A model generated the notes under the pieces. That model made no database searches. It was not told the origin of the DNA and saw only the letters and a list, made by a program, of their open reading frames with translations. From Streptomyces sp. NRRL S-87 (lineage in GTDB: Bacteria; Actinomycetota; Actinomycetes; Streptomycetales; Streptomycetaceae), in assembly GCF_000719335.1 (NCBI RefSeq), contig NZ_JOGB01000016.1:89483-153482 (forward strand): a stretch of DNA of 64,000 bases, given 5' to 3'. The translations under genes were made by a program, and so were the position numbers. Positions 36,214 to 43,005 of the stretch are shown here, one piece after another; position 1 is the stretch's first letter; each line of letters opens with the position of its first letter.

Positions 36214-37581
36214 TCAGCAGCCGCCGGAGGAGGCGGGCGCGCCGATGGTGAGGGTCGCGGGCGCTGCGCAGCAGCCGCCGCCGGCCGGTTCGGTGGTCTC
36301 GGGCTGGTCGAAGAGGCCGGCGCCGCCGCAGACGCCGGTCTCGGGCAGGGTCAGCTCGACGCGCTCGGCGGCTTCCTGGTCGCCGGCGAGGTGGGCGGCG
36401 ATGGAGCGGACCTGCTCGTAGCCGGTCATCGCGAGGAAGGTCGGGGCGCGGCCGTAGGACTTCATGCCGACGAGGTAGACATCCTTCTCGGGGTGGGAGA
36501 GCTCGTTGACGCCGTGTGGGTAGACGGTGCCGCAGGAGTGCTGGTTGGGGTCGATCAGCGGGGCCAGCTCGACCGGAGCCTGGAGCCGGTCGTCCAGGCC
36601 CAGGCGCAGCTCGTTCAGGAAGCTGAGGTCCGGGCGGAAGCCGGTCAGCACGATCACTTCGTCGACCGGGTCGAGGCGGCGGCCGTCCTCGCCGACGAGG
36701 ACCAGGCGCCCGTCGCCGTCGCGCTCGATGGTCTCGGTGCGGAAGCCCGTGACCGCGTCGGCGTATCCGGCGTCGACGGCGGCCTTCGCCGCCAGGCCGA
36801 GGGCGCCGCGGGCGGGGAGCTGGTCGGCTTCGCCGCCGCCGAAGGTGGAGCCCGAGATGCCGCGGCGCAGGACCCACACCGCCTTGGTACCGGCGCCGTC
36901 GTCGGCCTTGGCGAGGTCGGAGAGGTAGGCGAGCGCGGTGAAGGCGGAGGCGCCGGAGCCGATGACGGCGGTGCGCTTGCCCGCGTACCGGGCGCGGACG
37001 GCCGGGTCCTTGAGGTCCGGGACGCGGTAGGCGATCCGGTCGGCTGCCGCCTTCTCCCCGAGAGCGGCCAGGCCGCTGCCGCCCGCCGGGCTGGGGGTGG
37101 ACCAGGTGCCGGAGGCGTCGATCACGGCGCGGGCGAAGACGCGCTCCTCACGGCCATCCGCGTGCTCGACGTGTACGACGAAGGGCTGGGCCTCGCGGTC
37201 GGCGTCGACGACCCGGTCGCGGCCGGTGCGGGAGACCCCGGTGACGCGGGCGCCGAAGAGGACGCGGTCGCCGAGGACGTCGGCGAGGGGCTGGAGGTAG
37301 AGCTCGGCCCAGTCCCCGCCGGTCGGGTAGGAGGCCGGGTCCGGCTTGGTCCAGCCGGTCGGGGCGAGGAGCTTCTCGGCTGCTGGGTCGACGACCTCTC
37401 CCCAGGTGGAGAACAGCCGTACGTGGGCCCAGTCGCGGGTCGCTGCCCCGGCGTGGGGGCCGGCCTCGAGGACGAGGAAGTCCAAGCCTCGGTCTTCGAG
37501 ATGGGCGGCGGCGGCCAGTCCGGCAGGGCCGGCCCCGATCACGACGACGGGCAGGTCGGTGGTGGTGGCAGGCGCGTTCAC
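36214..37581 (-). CDS. FAD/NAD(P)-dependent oxidoreductase with Cys-rich tail (ars cluster)
   Basis: 455 residues from GTG 37581 with GAGGAG upstream. Two Rossmann motifs are present: VVVIGAGPAGLAAAAHLE (FAD, N-terminus) and TAVIGSGASAFTALAYL (NADP, about 205). FDQPE and vicinal cysteines GGGCCAAP and a terminal SGGC form a metal- or arsenic-binding tail. Flavoproteins of this type are recurrent in actinobacterial arsenic operons and probably oxidise or reduce an arsenical thiol species. It is divergent from arsR, with an extended palindrome in its promoter region, and followed by the broken MFS gene. Confidence 0.85.
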   Translation of the reverse strand: MNAPATTTDLPVVVIGAGPAGLAAAAHLEDRGLDFLVLEAGPHAGAATRDWAHVRLFSTWGEVVDPAAEKLLAPTGWTKPDPASYPTGGDWAELYLQPLADVLGDRVLFGARVTGVSRTGRDRVVDADREAQPFVVHVEHADGREERVFARAVIDASGTWSTPSPAGGSGLAALGEKAAADRIAYRVPDLKDPAVRARYAGKRTAVIGSGASAFTALAYLSDLAKADDGAGTKAVWVLRRGISGSTFGGGEADQLPARGALGLAAKAAVDAGYADAVTGFRTETIERDGDGRLVLVGEDGRRLDPVDEVIVLTGFRPDLSFLNELRLGLDDRLQAPVELAPLIDPNQHSCGTVYPHGVNELSHPEKDVYLVGMKSYGRAPTFLAMTGYEQVRSIAAHLAGDQEAAERVELTLPETGVCGGAGLFDQPETTEPAGGGCCAAPATLTIGAPASSGGC

Positions 37582-37645
37582 GGTCGGCTCCTCGTTGCTT
37601 GTTTCGATGTCCGTCGATGGCTTCCGTGATCAGCATGGCACCTGT

Positions 37646-37677
37646 TTCGATGTCCGTCAACATAGACATTCATCGAA
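37646..37677. promoter_or_regulatory. ArsR operator, distal copy
   Basis: Outer arms TTCGATG and CATCGAA form a perfect inverted repeat around GTCAACATAGACAT. This shares the core TCAACATAGACAT with the site at 37770-37801. It lies 65 bp upstream of the oxidoreductase start and probably controls that leftward operon. Confidence 0.7.
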
Positions 37678-37769
37678 TCCGGGGGCCTGCCGTCATGCAA
37701 CACGTCCCTGCGCGGGTGCGGGCGGGACGCCGAACGGGCGGCCGCCGCCTGGGAGGCCTCCCGCATTAG

Positions 37770-37801
37770 TTCGACGTATGTCAACATAGACATATGTCGA
37801 A
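37770..37801. promoter_or_regulatory. ArsR operator overlapping the arsR start codon
   Basis: A 32-bp near-perfect palindrome: TTCGACGTATGTC, spacer AACATA, GACATATGTCGAA, one mismatch. The arsR ATG at 37794 lies inside the right arm. Binding here would block the arsR promoter and start. Confidence 0.8.
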
Positions 37802-38162
37802 TGCGAAGGTGTTGCCGCTGCTGGAGCCCGAGGCCGTCGCCGCGTGCTGCCCGCCGTTGAACGAGCGCCCCATGTCGGCGGACGAGGCCGAGGTCGCGGC
37901 GAAGATGTTCAAGGCGCTCGGTGACCCGGTGCGTCTGCGGCTGTTCTCCGCCGTCGCCTCGCACGAGGGCGGCGAGGCATGCGTGTGCGACATCTCGGAC
38001 GTAGGCGTCTCCCAGCCGACGGTCTCCCACCACCTGAAGAAGCTGAAGGAAGCCGGACTGCTGTCCTCCGAGCGGCGTGGCACATGGGTGTACTACCGGG
38101 TCGAGCCCTCCGTGCTCGCCGCGATGGGCGCGTTGCTGGCCGGCGCCGCGAAGGCGGTATGA
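37794..38162 (+). CDS. arsR: ArsR-family arsenical repressor
   Basis: 122 residues. The N-terminal extension carries AVAACCPPLNERP and the recognition helix region EACVCDISDVGVSQPTVSHHL. The cysteines CxC in the DNA-binding helix (E-A-C-V-C-D) and the CC pair provide the classical As(III) site. No Shine-Dalgarno precedes the ATG, which sits in the operator, so the transcript may be leaderless; a second Met lies at codon 27. It overlaps the GNAT gene by ATGA. Confidence 0.92.
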   Translation: MSNAKVLPLLEPEAVAACCPPLNERPMSADEAEVAAKMFKALGDPVRLRLFSAVASHEGGEACVCDISDVGVSQPTVSHHLKKLKEAGLLSSERRGTWVYYRVEPSVLAAMGALLAGAAKAV

Positions 38163-38671
38163 CCATGGTGGTTCGGATCGTCCCGATGCTGCCCGAGCAC
38201 GCCGAGCAGGTCCTCGCGATCTACCAGGCCGGGATCGACGAGGGCGACGCCACCTTCGAGACCGCCGCCCCCGACTGGGCGTCGTTCGACGCCGCGAAAC
38301 TGGCCGAGCACCGCTTCGTCGCCTTGGACACGGGCGAGGCGGTGCTGGGTTGGGTGGCGGCGAGCGCGGTCTCGGACCGCTGCGCGTACGCCGGGGTGGT
38401 CGAGCACTCCGTCTACGTCCACCCCGATGCCCGCGGCCGGGGCGTGGCCCGTGCCCTGCTGGACACGCTGGTCTCCTCGACGGAGAGGGCGGGTATCTGG
38501 ACGATCCAGTCCGGGATCTTCCCCGAGAACACCGCCAGCCTCGCCCTTCACGAGCGGGCCGGCTTCCGGGTCGTCGGAACCCGCGAACGCATCGGGCGCC
38601 ATCACGGCGTGTGGCGGGACGTGGTCCTGCTGGAGCGCCGCAGCGCCGTCCTGGGGACGGGCGTCAGGTGA
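38159..38671 (+). CDS. arsN: ArsN-type GNAT acetyltransferase
   Basis: 170 residues, coupled to arsR by an ATGA. VYVHPDARGRGVARALLD is the acetyl-CoA-binding motif A, and YAGVVEHSVYV and NTASLALHERAGFRVVGTRE match the phosphinothricin/arsinothricin N-acetyltransferase group. In arsenic operons ArsN acetylates arsinothricin, a natural organoarsenical antibiotic. Methionine sulfoximine or phosphinothricin are alternative substrates for the family. The 3' end overlaps the convergent monooxygenase gene by eight bases. Confidence 0.88.
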   Translation: MTMVVRIVPMLPEHAEQVLAIYQAGIDEGDATFETAAPDWASFDAAKLAEHRFVALDTGEAVLGWVAASAVSDRCAYAGVVEHSVYVHPDARGRGVARALLDTLVSSTERAGIWTIQSGIFPENTASLALHERAGFRVVGTRERIGRHHGVWRDVVLLERRSAVLGTGVR

Positions 38672-39719
38672 GCAGGTCGCGGATCTGCCGTGCGGCATCG
38701 CGGGCCGGGCGGCCGACACCGATGAGGGTGGCCGAGGCAGGGCCGGTCCAGTCCCCGTAGCCGAGAAGGTGCAAGCGCGGCTCGTCGAGGGACCGGGTGC
38801 CGTCGGTGGCGATGTGCCCGCGGCTGCCGCGCAGGCGCAGGCCGGCGAAGGGGGACAGCGCCGGGCGGAAGCCCGTGCACCAGATGACCGCGTCCGCCTC
38901 GGCGGCGGTGTCGTCAGCCCACTGCACGCCCGTGGTGGTGAGGCGGCTGAACATCGGCCTGGCCGTCAGGAGCCCGGCGTCCCGGGCCGCGCGGACCGGG
39001 GGTACGGCGACGATGTCGCCGAGGGAGGCGACGCCGCCGGTGTCGGGGCGGCCCTCGTCGAGGGCGCGGCGGCGGGCGGTGGCGTGGTCGAAGAGGGTGC
39101 GGCCGTCGATGTCGTCGGCCAGATAGCGCGGCGGGCGCTGGGTCACCCAGGTCAGATCGGCCGTATCGGCGAGGTCGGCGGCGACCTGCGCGCCGGAGTT
39201 CCCGCCGCCCACCACGACCACGCGCTGTCCTGCGAACTCGGTGGGGTGCCGGTACTGGACCGTGTGCAGCTGGCGTCCGGTGAACTCGCGGCGGCCTGGG
39301 ACAGAGGGCAGGAACGGGCGGGTCCAGGTCCCGGTGGCGCTGATGACGGCGCGGGCCTGCCACTCGCCGCACTCGGTCTCAACACGCAGGAACGCACCGT
39401 CGCGGTGGACCGCGTCCACCCACACGCCGCGCTCGACCGGGAGTTCGTACCGCTTCTCGTAGTCCGCGAGGTACGACACCACGTGCCCGGCGCCGGGGTA
39501 GAGCTGCCCCTCCTGCACGGGCATCAGCCGGCCCGGCAGCGAGGAGTACGCCGCGGGAGAGAACAGGCGCAGCGAGTCCCAGGTGTGCTGCCAGGCGCCG
39601 CCGGGGCCGGCCTGGGCGTCGAGGATGACGTGCTCGATGCCCAGGCGGCGCAGGTGGTAGCCGGCGGCTAGTGCTGACTGGCCGCCGCCGATCACCACGA
39701 CGTCCGTACGTCGGCTCAC
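38664..39719 (-). CDS. Flavin-dependent monooxygenase (ArsO-like)
   Basis: 351 residues from a GTG that overlaps the aquaporin stop (GTGA). VVVIGGGQSALAAGYHLR is the FAD motif, FSPAAYSSLPG follows, and VVVVGGGNSGAQVAADL is the NADPH motif. ATGTWTRPFLP lies between the two, as in flavin-containing monooxygenases. ArsO-type proteins of this size are linked to arsenic operons and thought to oxidise organoarsenicals. Third gene of the arsR-channel-monooxygenase operon. Confidence 0.82.
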   Translation of the reverse strand: MSRRTDVVVIGGGQSALAAGYHLRRLGIEHVILDAQAGPGGAWQHTWDSLRLFSPAAYSSLPGRLMPVQEGQLYPGAGHVVSYLADYEKRYELPVERGVWVDAVHRDGAFLRVETECGEWQARAVISATGTWTRPFLPSVPGRREFTGRQLHTVQYRHPTEFAGQRVVVVGGGNSGAQVAADLADTADLTWVTQRPPRYLADDIDGRTLFDHATARRRALDEGRPDTGGVASLGDIVAVPPVRAARDAGLLTARPMFSRLTTTGVQWADDTAAEADAVIWCTGFRPALSPFAGLRLRGSRGHIATDGTRSLDEPRLHLLGYGDWTGPASATLIGVGRPARDAARQIRDLLT

Positions 39720-40498
39720 GCCGCAGGCGCCCCGGTGTCGGTCTTGCCGCCCATGAAGATGACCGCGACCAGCGCCAGGCCGACGATCACACCCACCAGC
39801 TGCATGCCGATGAAGCCCGGCACCGAGGACGGGGCGATGCCCGCAAAGGTGTCGGTGAAGGCACGGCCGATGGTCACCGCGGGGTTGGCGAACGAGGTGG
39901 AGGAGGTGAACCAGTACGCGGCGCCGATGTACGAGGCCACCGCGACCGGCGCGAACCGCAGCCGGTCGGTCTTGGCCAGGCCGAAGATCAGCAGGATCAG
40001 TCCGGCGGTGGCGACCACCTCGCCGAGAAGGAGGCTGCCGGCGGAGCGGTCGTGGGTGGACCACTTCACCAGCGGCTCGCCGAACATGGCGTCGGCCAGG
40101 ATCGCGCCCGTGATGGCGCCGGCGACCTGGGAGGGCACGTACACGGCGACCTCGCGCGGGGTCACGCCCGAGCCGCCGCGGCGGGCGGTCCACCACTCGG
40201 CCAGGGTCACGGCCGGGTTGAAGTGCGCACCGGAGACCGGGCCGAGGAGGGCGATCAGCACCCCGAGGCCGAAGACGGTGGCAGTGGAGTCGGCCAGCAG
40301 CTGCAGCGCCACATCGTCGGTCAGCTTGGTGGCCTGGATGCCGGAGCCGACCACGACGGCGACCAGGGCGGCGGTGCCGACCAGCTCGGCCGCCGCGCGA
40401 GCGATCAGCGGGGGGCGGGGCGGGGTCGCGCCGGGGGCGGGCTGCGGCGACGTGCCGGCGGCCATGGCGTCGCTCGCGGCGGGCTCGGTGGCGGTCAA
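39716..40498 (-). CDS. Aquaglyceroporin-type arsenite channel
   Basis: 260 residues; a TTG at 40498 preceded by GAGGAGAAC is chosen, and the ATG at 40465 is an alternative. Six helices and two half-helices carry the twin NPA boxes GAHFNPAVTLAEWW and SFANPAVTIGRAF. In ars operons such channels (AqpS) let As(III) leave the cell after ArsC reduces arsenate. No Acr3 or ArsB pump is visible in this cluster, so the channel, possibly with the now broken MFS protein, is the only exit route seen. Confidence 0.9.
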   Translation of the reverse strand: MTATEPAASDAMAAGTSPQPAPGATPPRPPLIARAAAELVGTAALVAVVVGSGIQATKLTDDVALQLLADSTATVFGLGVLIALLGPVSGAHFNPAVTLAEWWTARRGGSGVTPREVAVYVPSQVAGAITGAILADAMFGEPLVKWSTHDRSAGSLLLGEVVATAGLILLIFGLAKTDRLRFAPVAVASYIGAAYWFTSSTSFANPAVTIGRAFTDTFAGIAPSSVPGFIGMQLVGVIVGLALVAVIFMGGKTDTGAPAA

Positions 40499-40539
40499 GA
40501 CGGGTTCTCCTCGGACAGGTGAGGCAGGGCGCGGGATGG

Positions 40540-40854
40540 CTAGGGGCAGGACCGCTTGAGGTTCGCTTCGGCGGTGGCGCGCGCGGTCTGGGCCAGGTCG
40601 GCGAACTGGCCGGCGAGGGCTTCAATGACCTCCGGGCGCAGGCGGTAGTAGATGTACCTCCCGCACGGCTCCGTCTCCACGACCCCGGCCTCGCGCAGCA
40701 CCTTCATGTGGTTGGAGAGGTTCGTCTGCTTGGCACCCGTCTCGTCCACGAGGTGGGTGGTGCACAGCGTCTCCCTGGCGAGGAGGGTCACGATCTGGAG
40801 CCTGAGCGGGTCGGCCAGAACCCGGAGCAGATCAGTGTCGACTGACGTCATCAT
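40540..40854 (-). CDS. arsR: ArsR-family repressor of the channel operon
   Basis: 104 residues from twin ATGs. VLADPLRLQIVTLLARETLCTTHLVDETGAKQ with TNLSNHMKVLREAG forms the winged helix. Cysteines at ETLCTT, TEPCGRY and the terminal KRSCP are spaced differently from the first arsR, suggesting a distinct arsenic-binding site. It heads the operon with the aquaporin and monooxygenase, and is divergent from arsC. Confidence 0.9.
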   Translation of the reverse strand: MMTSVDTDLLRVLADPLRLQIVTLLARETLCTTHLVDETGAKQTNLSNHMKVLREAGVVETEPCGRYIYYRLRPEVIEALAGQFADLAQTARATAEANLKRSCP

Positions 40855-40864
40855 CCGCTGATAC

Positions 40865-40887
40865 TGTCACATCACTGAGGGCTGACA
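40865..40887. promoter_or_regulatory. Candidate operator between arsR and arsC
   Basis: TGTCA (40865) and TGACA (40883) form a spaced inverted repeat in the divergent promoter region. The spacing is longer than usual for ArsR sites, so this is tentative. Confidence 0.35.
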
Positions 40888-40957
40888 CCAGCCCAGGCTG
40901 AACCATGCCAAGGGCCTGTGGCGTGCGACGGCCGCGCCTGCCATGAAGGAAAAGCCG

Positions 40958-41377
40958 ATGTCCGCGAACCCGCTCGCGTCCGTTCTCTTCGTCTGCATCC
41001 ACAACGCCGGCCGCTCCCAGATGGCGGCCGGGTTCCTGCGCCACCTGGCGGGCGACCGCGTCGAGGTCCGCTCCGCCGGTTCCATGCCCGGCGAGCAGAT
41101 CAACCCCTCGGCCGTCGCCGCCATGGCCGAGCTGGGCATCGACATCTCCGACCAGACGCCGAAGGTCCTCACCCCCGAGGCGGCCCAGGCATCCGACTAC
41201 ATCGTCACCATGGGCTGCGGGGACGCCTGCCCGTACTTCCCCGGCAAGACCTACCTCGACTGGCAGCTCGAGGACCCGGCCGGCCAGGGCGTCGAGGCCG
41301 TCCGCCCCATCCGCGACGAGATCAAGGGCCTCATCGAGGGCCTGATCGCCGAGATCGACGCCAAGAAGCAGGCCTGA
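40958..41377 (+). CDS. arsC: Arsenate reductase, LMW-phosphatase type
   Basis: 139 residues from ATG 40958, chosen because GAAGGA precedes it; an earlier ATG is at 40943. The P-loop FVCIHNAGRSQMA has the nucleophilic cysteine C-x5-R-S. The resolving cysteines lie in VTMGCGDACPYFPG, as in thioredoxin- or mycothiol-coupled ArsC. It reduces As(V) to As(III). A truncated trxB stub follows directly, indicating that the enzyme was once paired with its own thioredoxin reductase. Confidence 0.94.
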   Translation: MSANPLASVLFVCIHNAGRSQMAAGFLRHLAGDRVEVRSAGSMPGEQINPSAVAAMAELGIDISDQTPKVLTPEAAQASDYIVTMGCGDACPYFPGKTYLDWQLEDPAGQGVEAVRPIRDEIKGLIEGLIAEIDAKKQA

Positions 41378-41381
41378 TCCC

Positions 41382-41443
41382 GTGGCCGAAGCGGCCACAG
41401 CCGCCGACGGCCTACGCGACGTCGTCATCATCGGCTCCGGCCG
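41382..41443 (+). pseudogene. Thioredoxin reductase N-terminal stub
   Basis: GTG at 41382, four bases after arsC, begins AEAATAADGLRDVVIIGSG, the FAD-binding start of TrxB (homologues continue PAGYTAALYTARA). The next residues are unrelated (RRTSAPPAF), so the gene breaks off after about 20 codons. Confidence 0.7.
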
Positions 41444-41522
41444 CCGGACCTCCGCACCGCCCGCGTTCCGGTGTCAGAAACGCGTTGAACCCGCACCAAC
41501 GGAGGACGGCCGCCGCACGTGG

Positions 41523-41548
41523 GGTGCAGGCCCCGCAGGGCCGGCACC
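41523..41548. terminator. Hairpin downstream of ArsR gene
   Basis: GGTGCAGGCCC pairs with GGGCCGGCACC (one mismatch) around a 4-nt loop, 12 bp after the end of the leftward ArsR gene. An overlapping alternative hairpin (GGCACC-GTCG-GGTGCC) exists. Confidence 0.5.
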
Positions 41549-41560
41549 GTCGGGTGCCGT

Positions 41561-41896
41561 TCAGGTGTGGCGGCCGGCCTTGAGGTCGGCCAGGAGTTCG
41601 GCCTGGCCTTCCAGAACGCCGGAGAGGATGCCGCGGGCGACCCGCAGGAGCTCGGCGATCTGCGGATGGGTCAGGCTGTAGTAGACGTTCGAGCCTTCGC
41701 GGCGGGTGGCCACCAGGTTGGCCTTGCGCAGGACGGCGAGCTGCTGGGAGAGGCTCGCGGCCTCCACCCCGACCTCGGGCAGCATCTCGGCGACCGCGTG
41801 CTCGCGTACGGCCAGGAGCTCCAGGACACGGATGCGGACCGGGTGTCCCAGCGTTTTGAAGAACTCCGCCTTCAGCTGATACAGCGGCGCGCTCAC
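41561..41896 (-). CDS. ArsR/SmtB-family regulator 1 of the SulP region
   Basis: 111 residues from GTG 41896 (GGAGAGG upstream). LYQLKAEFFKTLGHPVRIRVLELL and ASLSQQLAVLRKANLVATRREG form the winged helix. No metal-binding cysteine is present, unlike the two arsenic regulators. It is a close paralogue of the regulator at 44732-45073, and both have the same AATTGCA-N6-TGCAA palindrome upstream. The signal is unknown. Confidence 0.88.
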   Translation of the reverse strand: MSAPLYQLKAEFFKTLGHPVRIRVLELLAVREHAVAEMLPEVGVEAASLSQQLAVLRKANLVATRREGSNVYYSLTHPQIAELLRVARGILSGVLEGQAELLADLKAGRHT

Positions 41897-41991
41897 CTGT
41901 GTGCCTCTCCCCTGACTGCCCATGCCATCCACCCGGAACCGTTCCTTCGTAGGGCTGTCCGTCGCCCCTCTTCACACCTTGCGACCTCCAC

Positions 41992-42011
41992 AATTGCAGA
42001 TCCCTGCAACT
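41992..42011. promoter_or_regulatory. Palindromic operator, copy 1
   Basis: AATTGCA-GATCCC-TGCAACT, 96 bp upstream of the ArsR-like gene at 41561-41896. It matches the site at 45166-45185 in arms and spacing. Confidence 0.7.
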
Positions 42012-42038
42012 CGCGGACCTGGCGGGGTGGTGCTGGTC

Positions 42039-42449
42039 TCAGACGAGGGCGGGCGCCTCGGGCGACTGCTCGGTGGGCCAGTCGTCGGTGGTCCACTGCT
42101 TGACCGTCCCGCGAGCTCCGTGGGCGGCCAGAGCGGCGGCGAGGTCGCAGTGGACGGGCACGGGGGGGGAGGTCGCATCGGGGACGAGCGAGCCGTCCGC
42201 GGGGATCGCGGCGAGCTCGAGTCGGCGCCCGCTCTCGCCGAGGCGGCGGGCGGCCTGGGCGACGGCGGTCTGCCCGCTGGCGGACCAGCCCAGCAGCCCG
42301 GTCAGATCGAGGATGACCGGGCCGGCGCCCCGGGCGAGCGCCCAGCCGATCGCGCCGGTGAACCGGTCGGTGGCATCCGCGCCGAGATACCCGGCCAGGG
42401 ACAGCACGCCCAGGTCCTGACAGGTGGTGTAGCGCCATTCAATCGTCAT
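42039..42449 (-). CDS. STAS-domain protein (anti-sigma-factor antagonist-like)
   Basis: 136 residues from ATG 42449 with CGAGGAGCTGACG before it. GVLSLAGYLGADATDRF, GPVILDLTGLLGWSASGQ and the following helix form a STAS fold. The usual phospho-acceptor Ser in D-S-S/T-G is represented by WSASG. It may regulate an anti-sigma factor or the nearby SulP transporter. A remnant that looks like an anti-sigma ATPase C-terminus lies immediately upstream. Confidence 0.8.
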   Translation of the reverse strand: MTIEWRYTTCQDLGVLSLAGYLGADATDRFTGAIGWALARGAGPVILDLTGLLGWSASGQTAVAQAARRLGESGRRLELAAIPADGSLVPDATSPPVPVHCDLAAALAAHGARGTVKQWTTDDWPTEQSPEAPALV

Positions 42450-42465
42450 CGTCAGCTCCTCGGCT

Positions 42466-42543
42466 TCACAGGGGAAGGGTGACCCAGATGGCCTTGCCAG
42501 GCCCGTCCGGATACGCACGGCCGAGCCCGTGGCCGGCACGTCC
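42466..42543 (-). pseudogene. C-terminal remnant of RsbW-like ATPase
   Basis: A 25-codon open stretch ends GPGKAIWVTLPL and TGA, the typical last strand of HATPase_c_2 anti-sigma kinases. It ends 17 bp before the STAS gene. No upstream part of such a gene is present, so this appears to be a leftover of a deletion. Confidence 0.4.
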
Positions 42544-42582
42544 AGCACCTGCCGGTAAGGCATCTCGCCTCGACCTGGACGT

Positions 42583-43005
42583 TCATCGGCCCGCCCCCGG
42601 CACCCCACGGACCAGACGGAACCCTGACACCTGCTGCGGGTGCAGCCGCAGCAGGGTGTCGTGGGGGCCGTGGCTCCAGCCGGGCAGGGTGCGGCGGTAG
42701 TGGGCGGCCTCGTCCGGGTCGGCGACGACGTCAGCCGGCCCGTGGGCGCTGACCGTCCAGCCGGTCCCCGCCGGGGTGCGGGCCTCGTCCACGTGGTAGG
42801 TCAGCAGTGCCCGGCCGGGGACGGCTGCGGCCTGCACGGGGGCGCGGACGACGAGGCGCCCGTACTCCATGACGTGTACGGCGGGGCGGACGACGGCCAC
42901 CTCCCGCTGGACGTAGATGAGGCGGCCCTGGGCGGAGCCTTCGAGGAGCCACAGGGCCTCTGTGCCGGAGACCTCGATCATGCGGAGGTCGGCGGGGACG
43001 GTCAT
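42583..43005 (-). CDS. Pyridoxamine 5'-phosphate oxidase-like protein
   Basis: 140 residues starting at ATG 43005 in an ATGA overlap with the SulP stop. EALWLLEGSAQGRLIYVQREV and VRPAVHVMEYGRLVVRAP form the split-barrel N-terminal half. Similar small proteins bind FMN or haem and often accompany universal-stress or dormancy-type genes. The coupling to SulP is clear; the biochemical link is not. Confidence 0.75.
   Translation of the reverse strand: MTVPADLRMIEVSGTEALWLLEGSAQGRLIYVQREVAVVRPAVHVMEYGRLVVRAPVQAAAVPGRALLTYHVDEARTPAGTGWTVSAHGPADVVADPDEAAHYRRTLPGWSHGPHDTLLRLHPQQVSGFRLVRGVPGAGR

Noticed and set aside
35135..36421. Gly/Glu-rich plus-strand frame opposite the MFS pseudogene
   Set aside because: Low-complexity antisense of the MFS and oxidoreductase genes; no start site or known domain.
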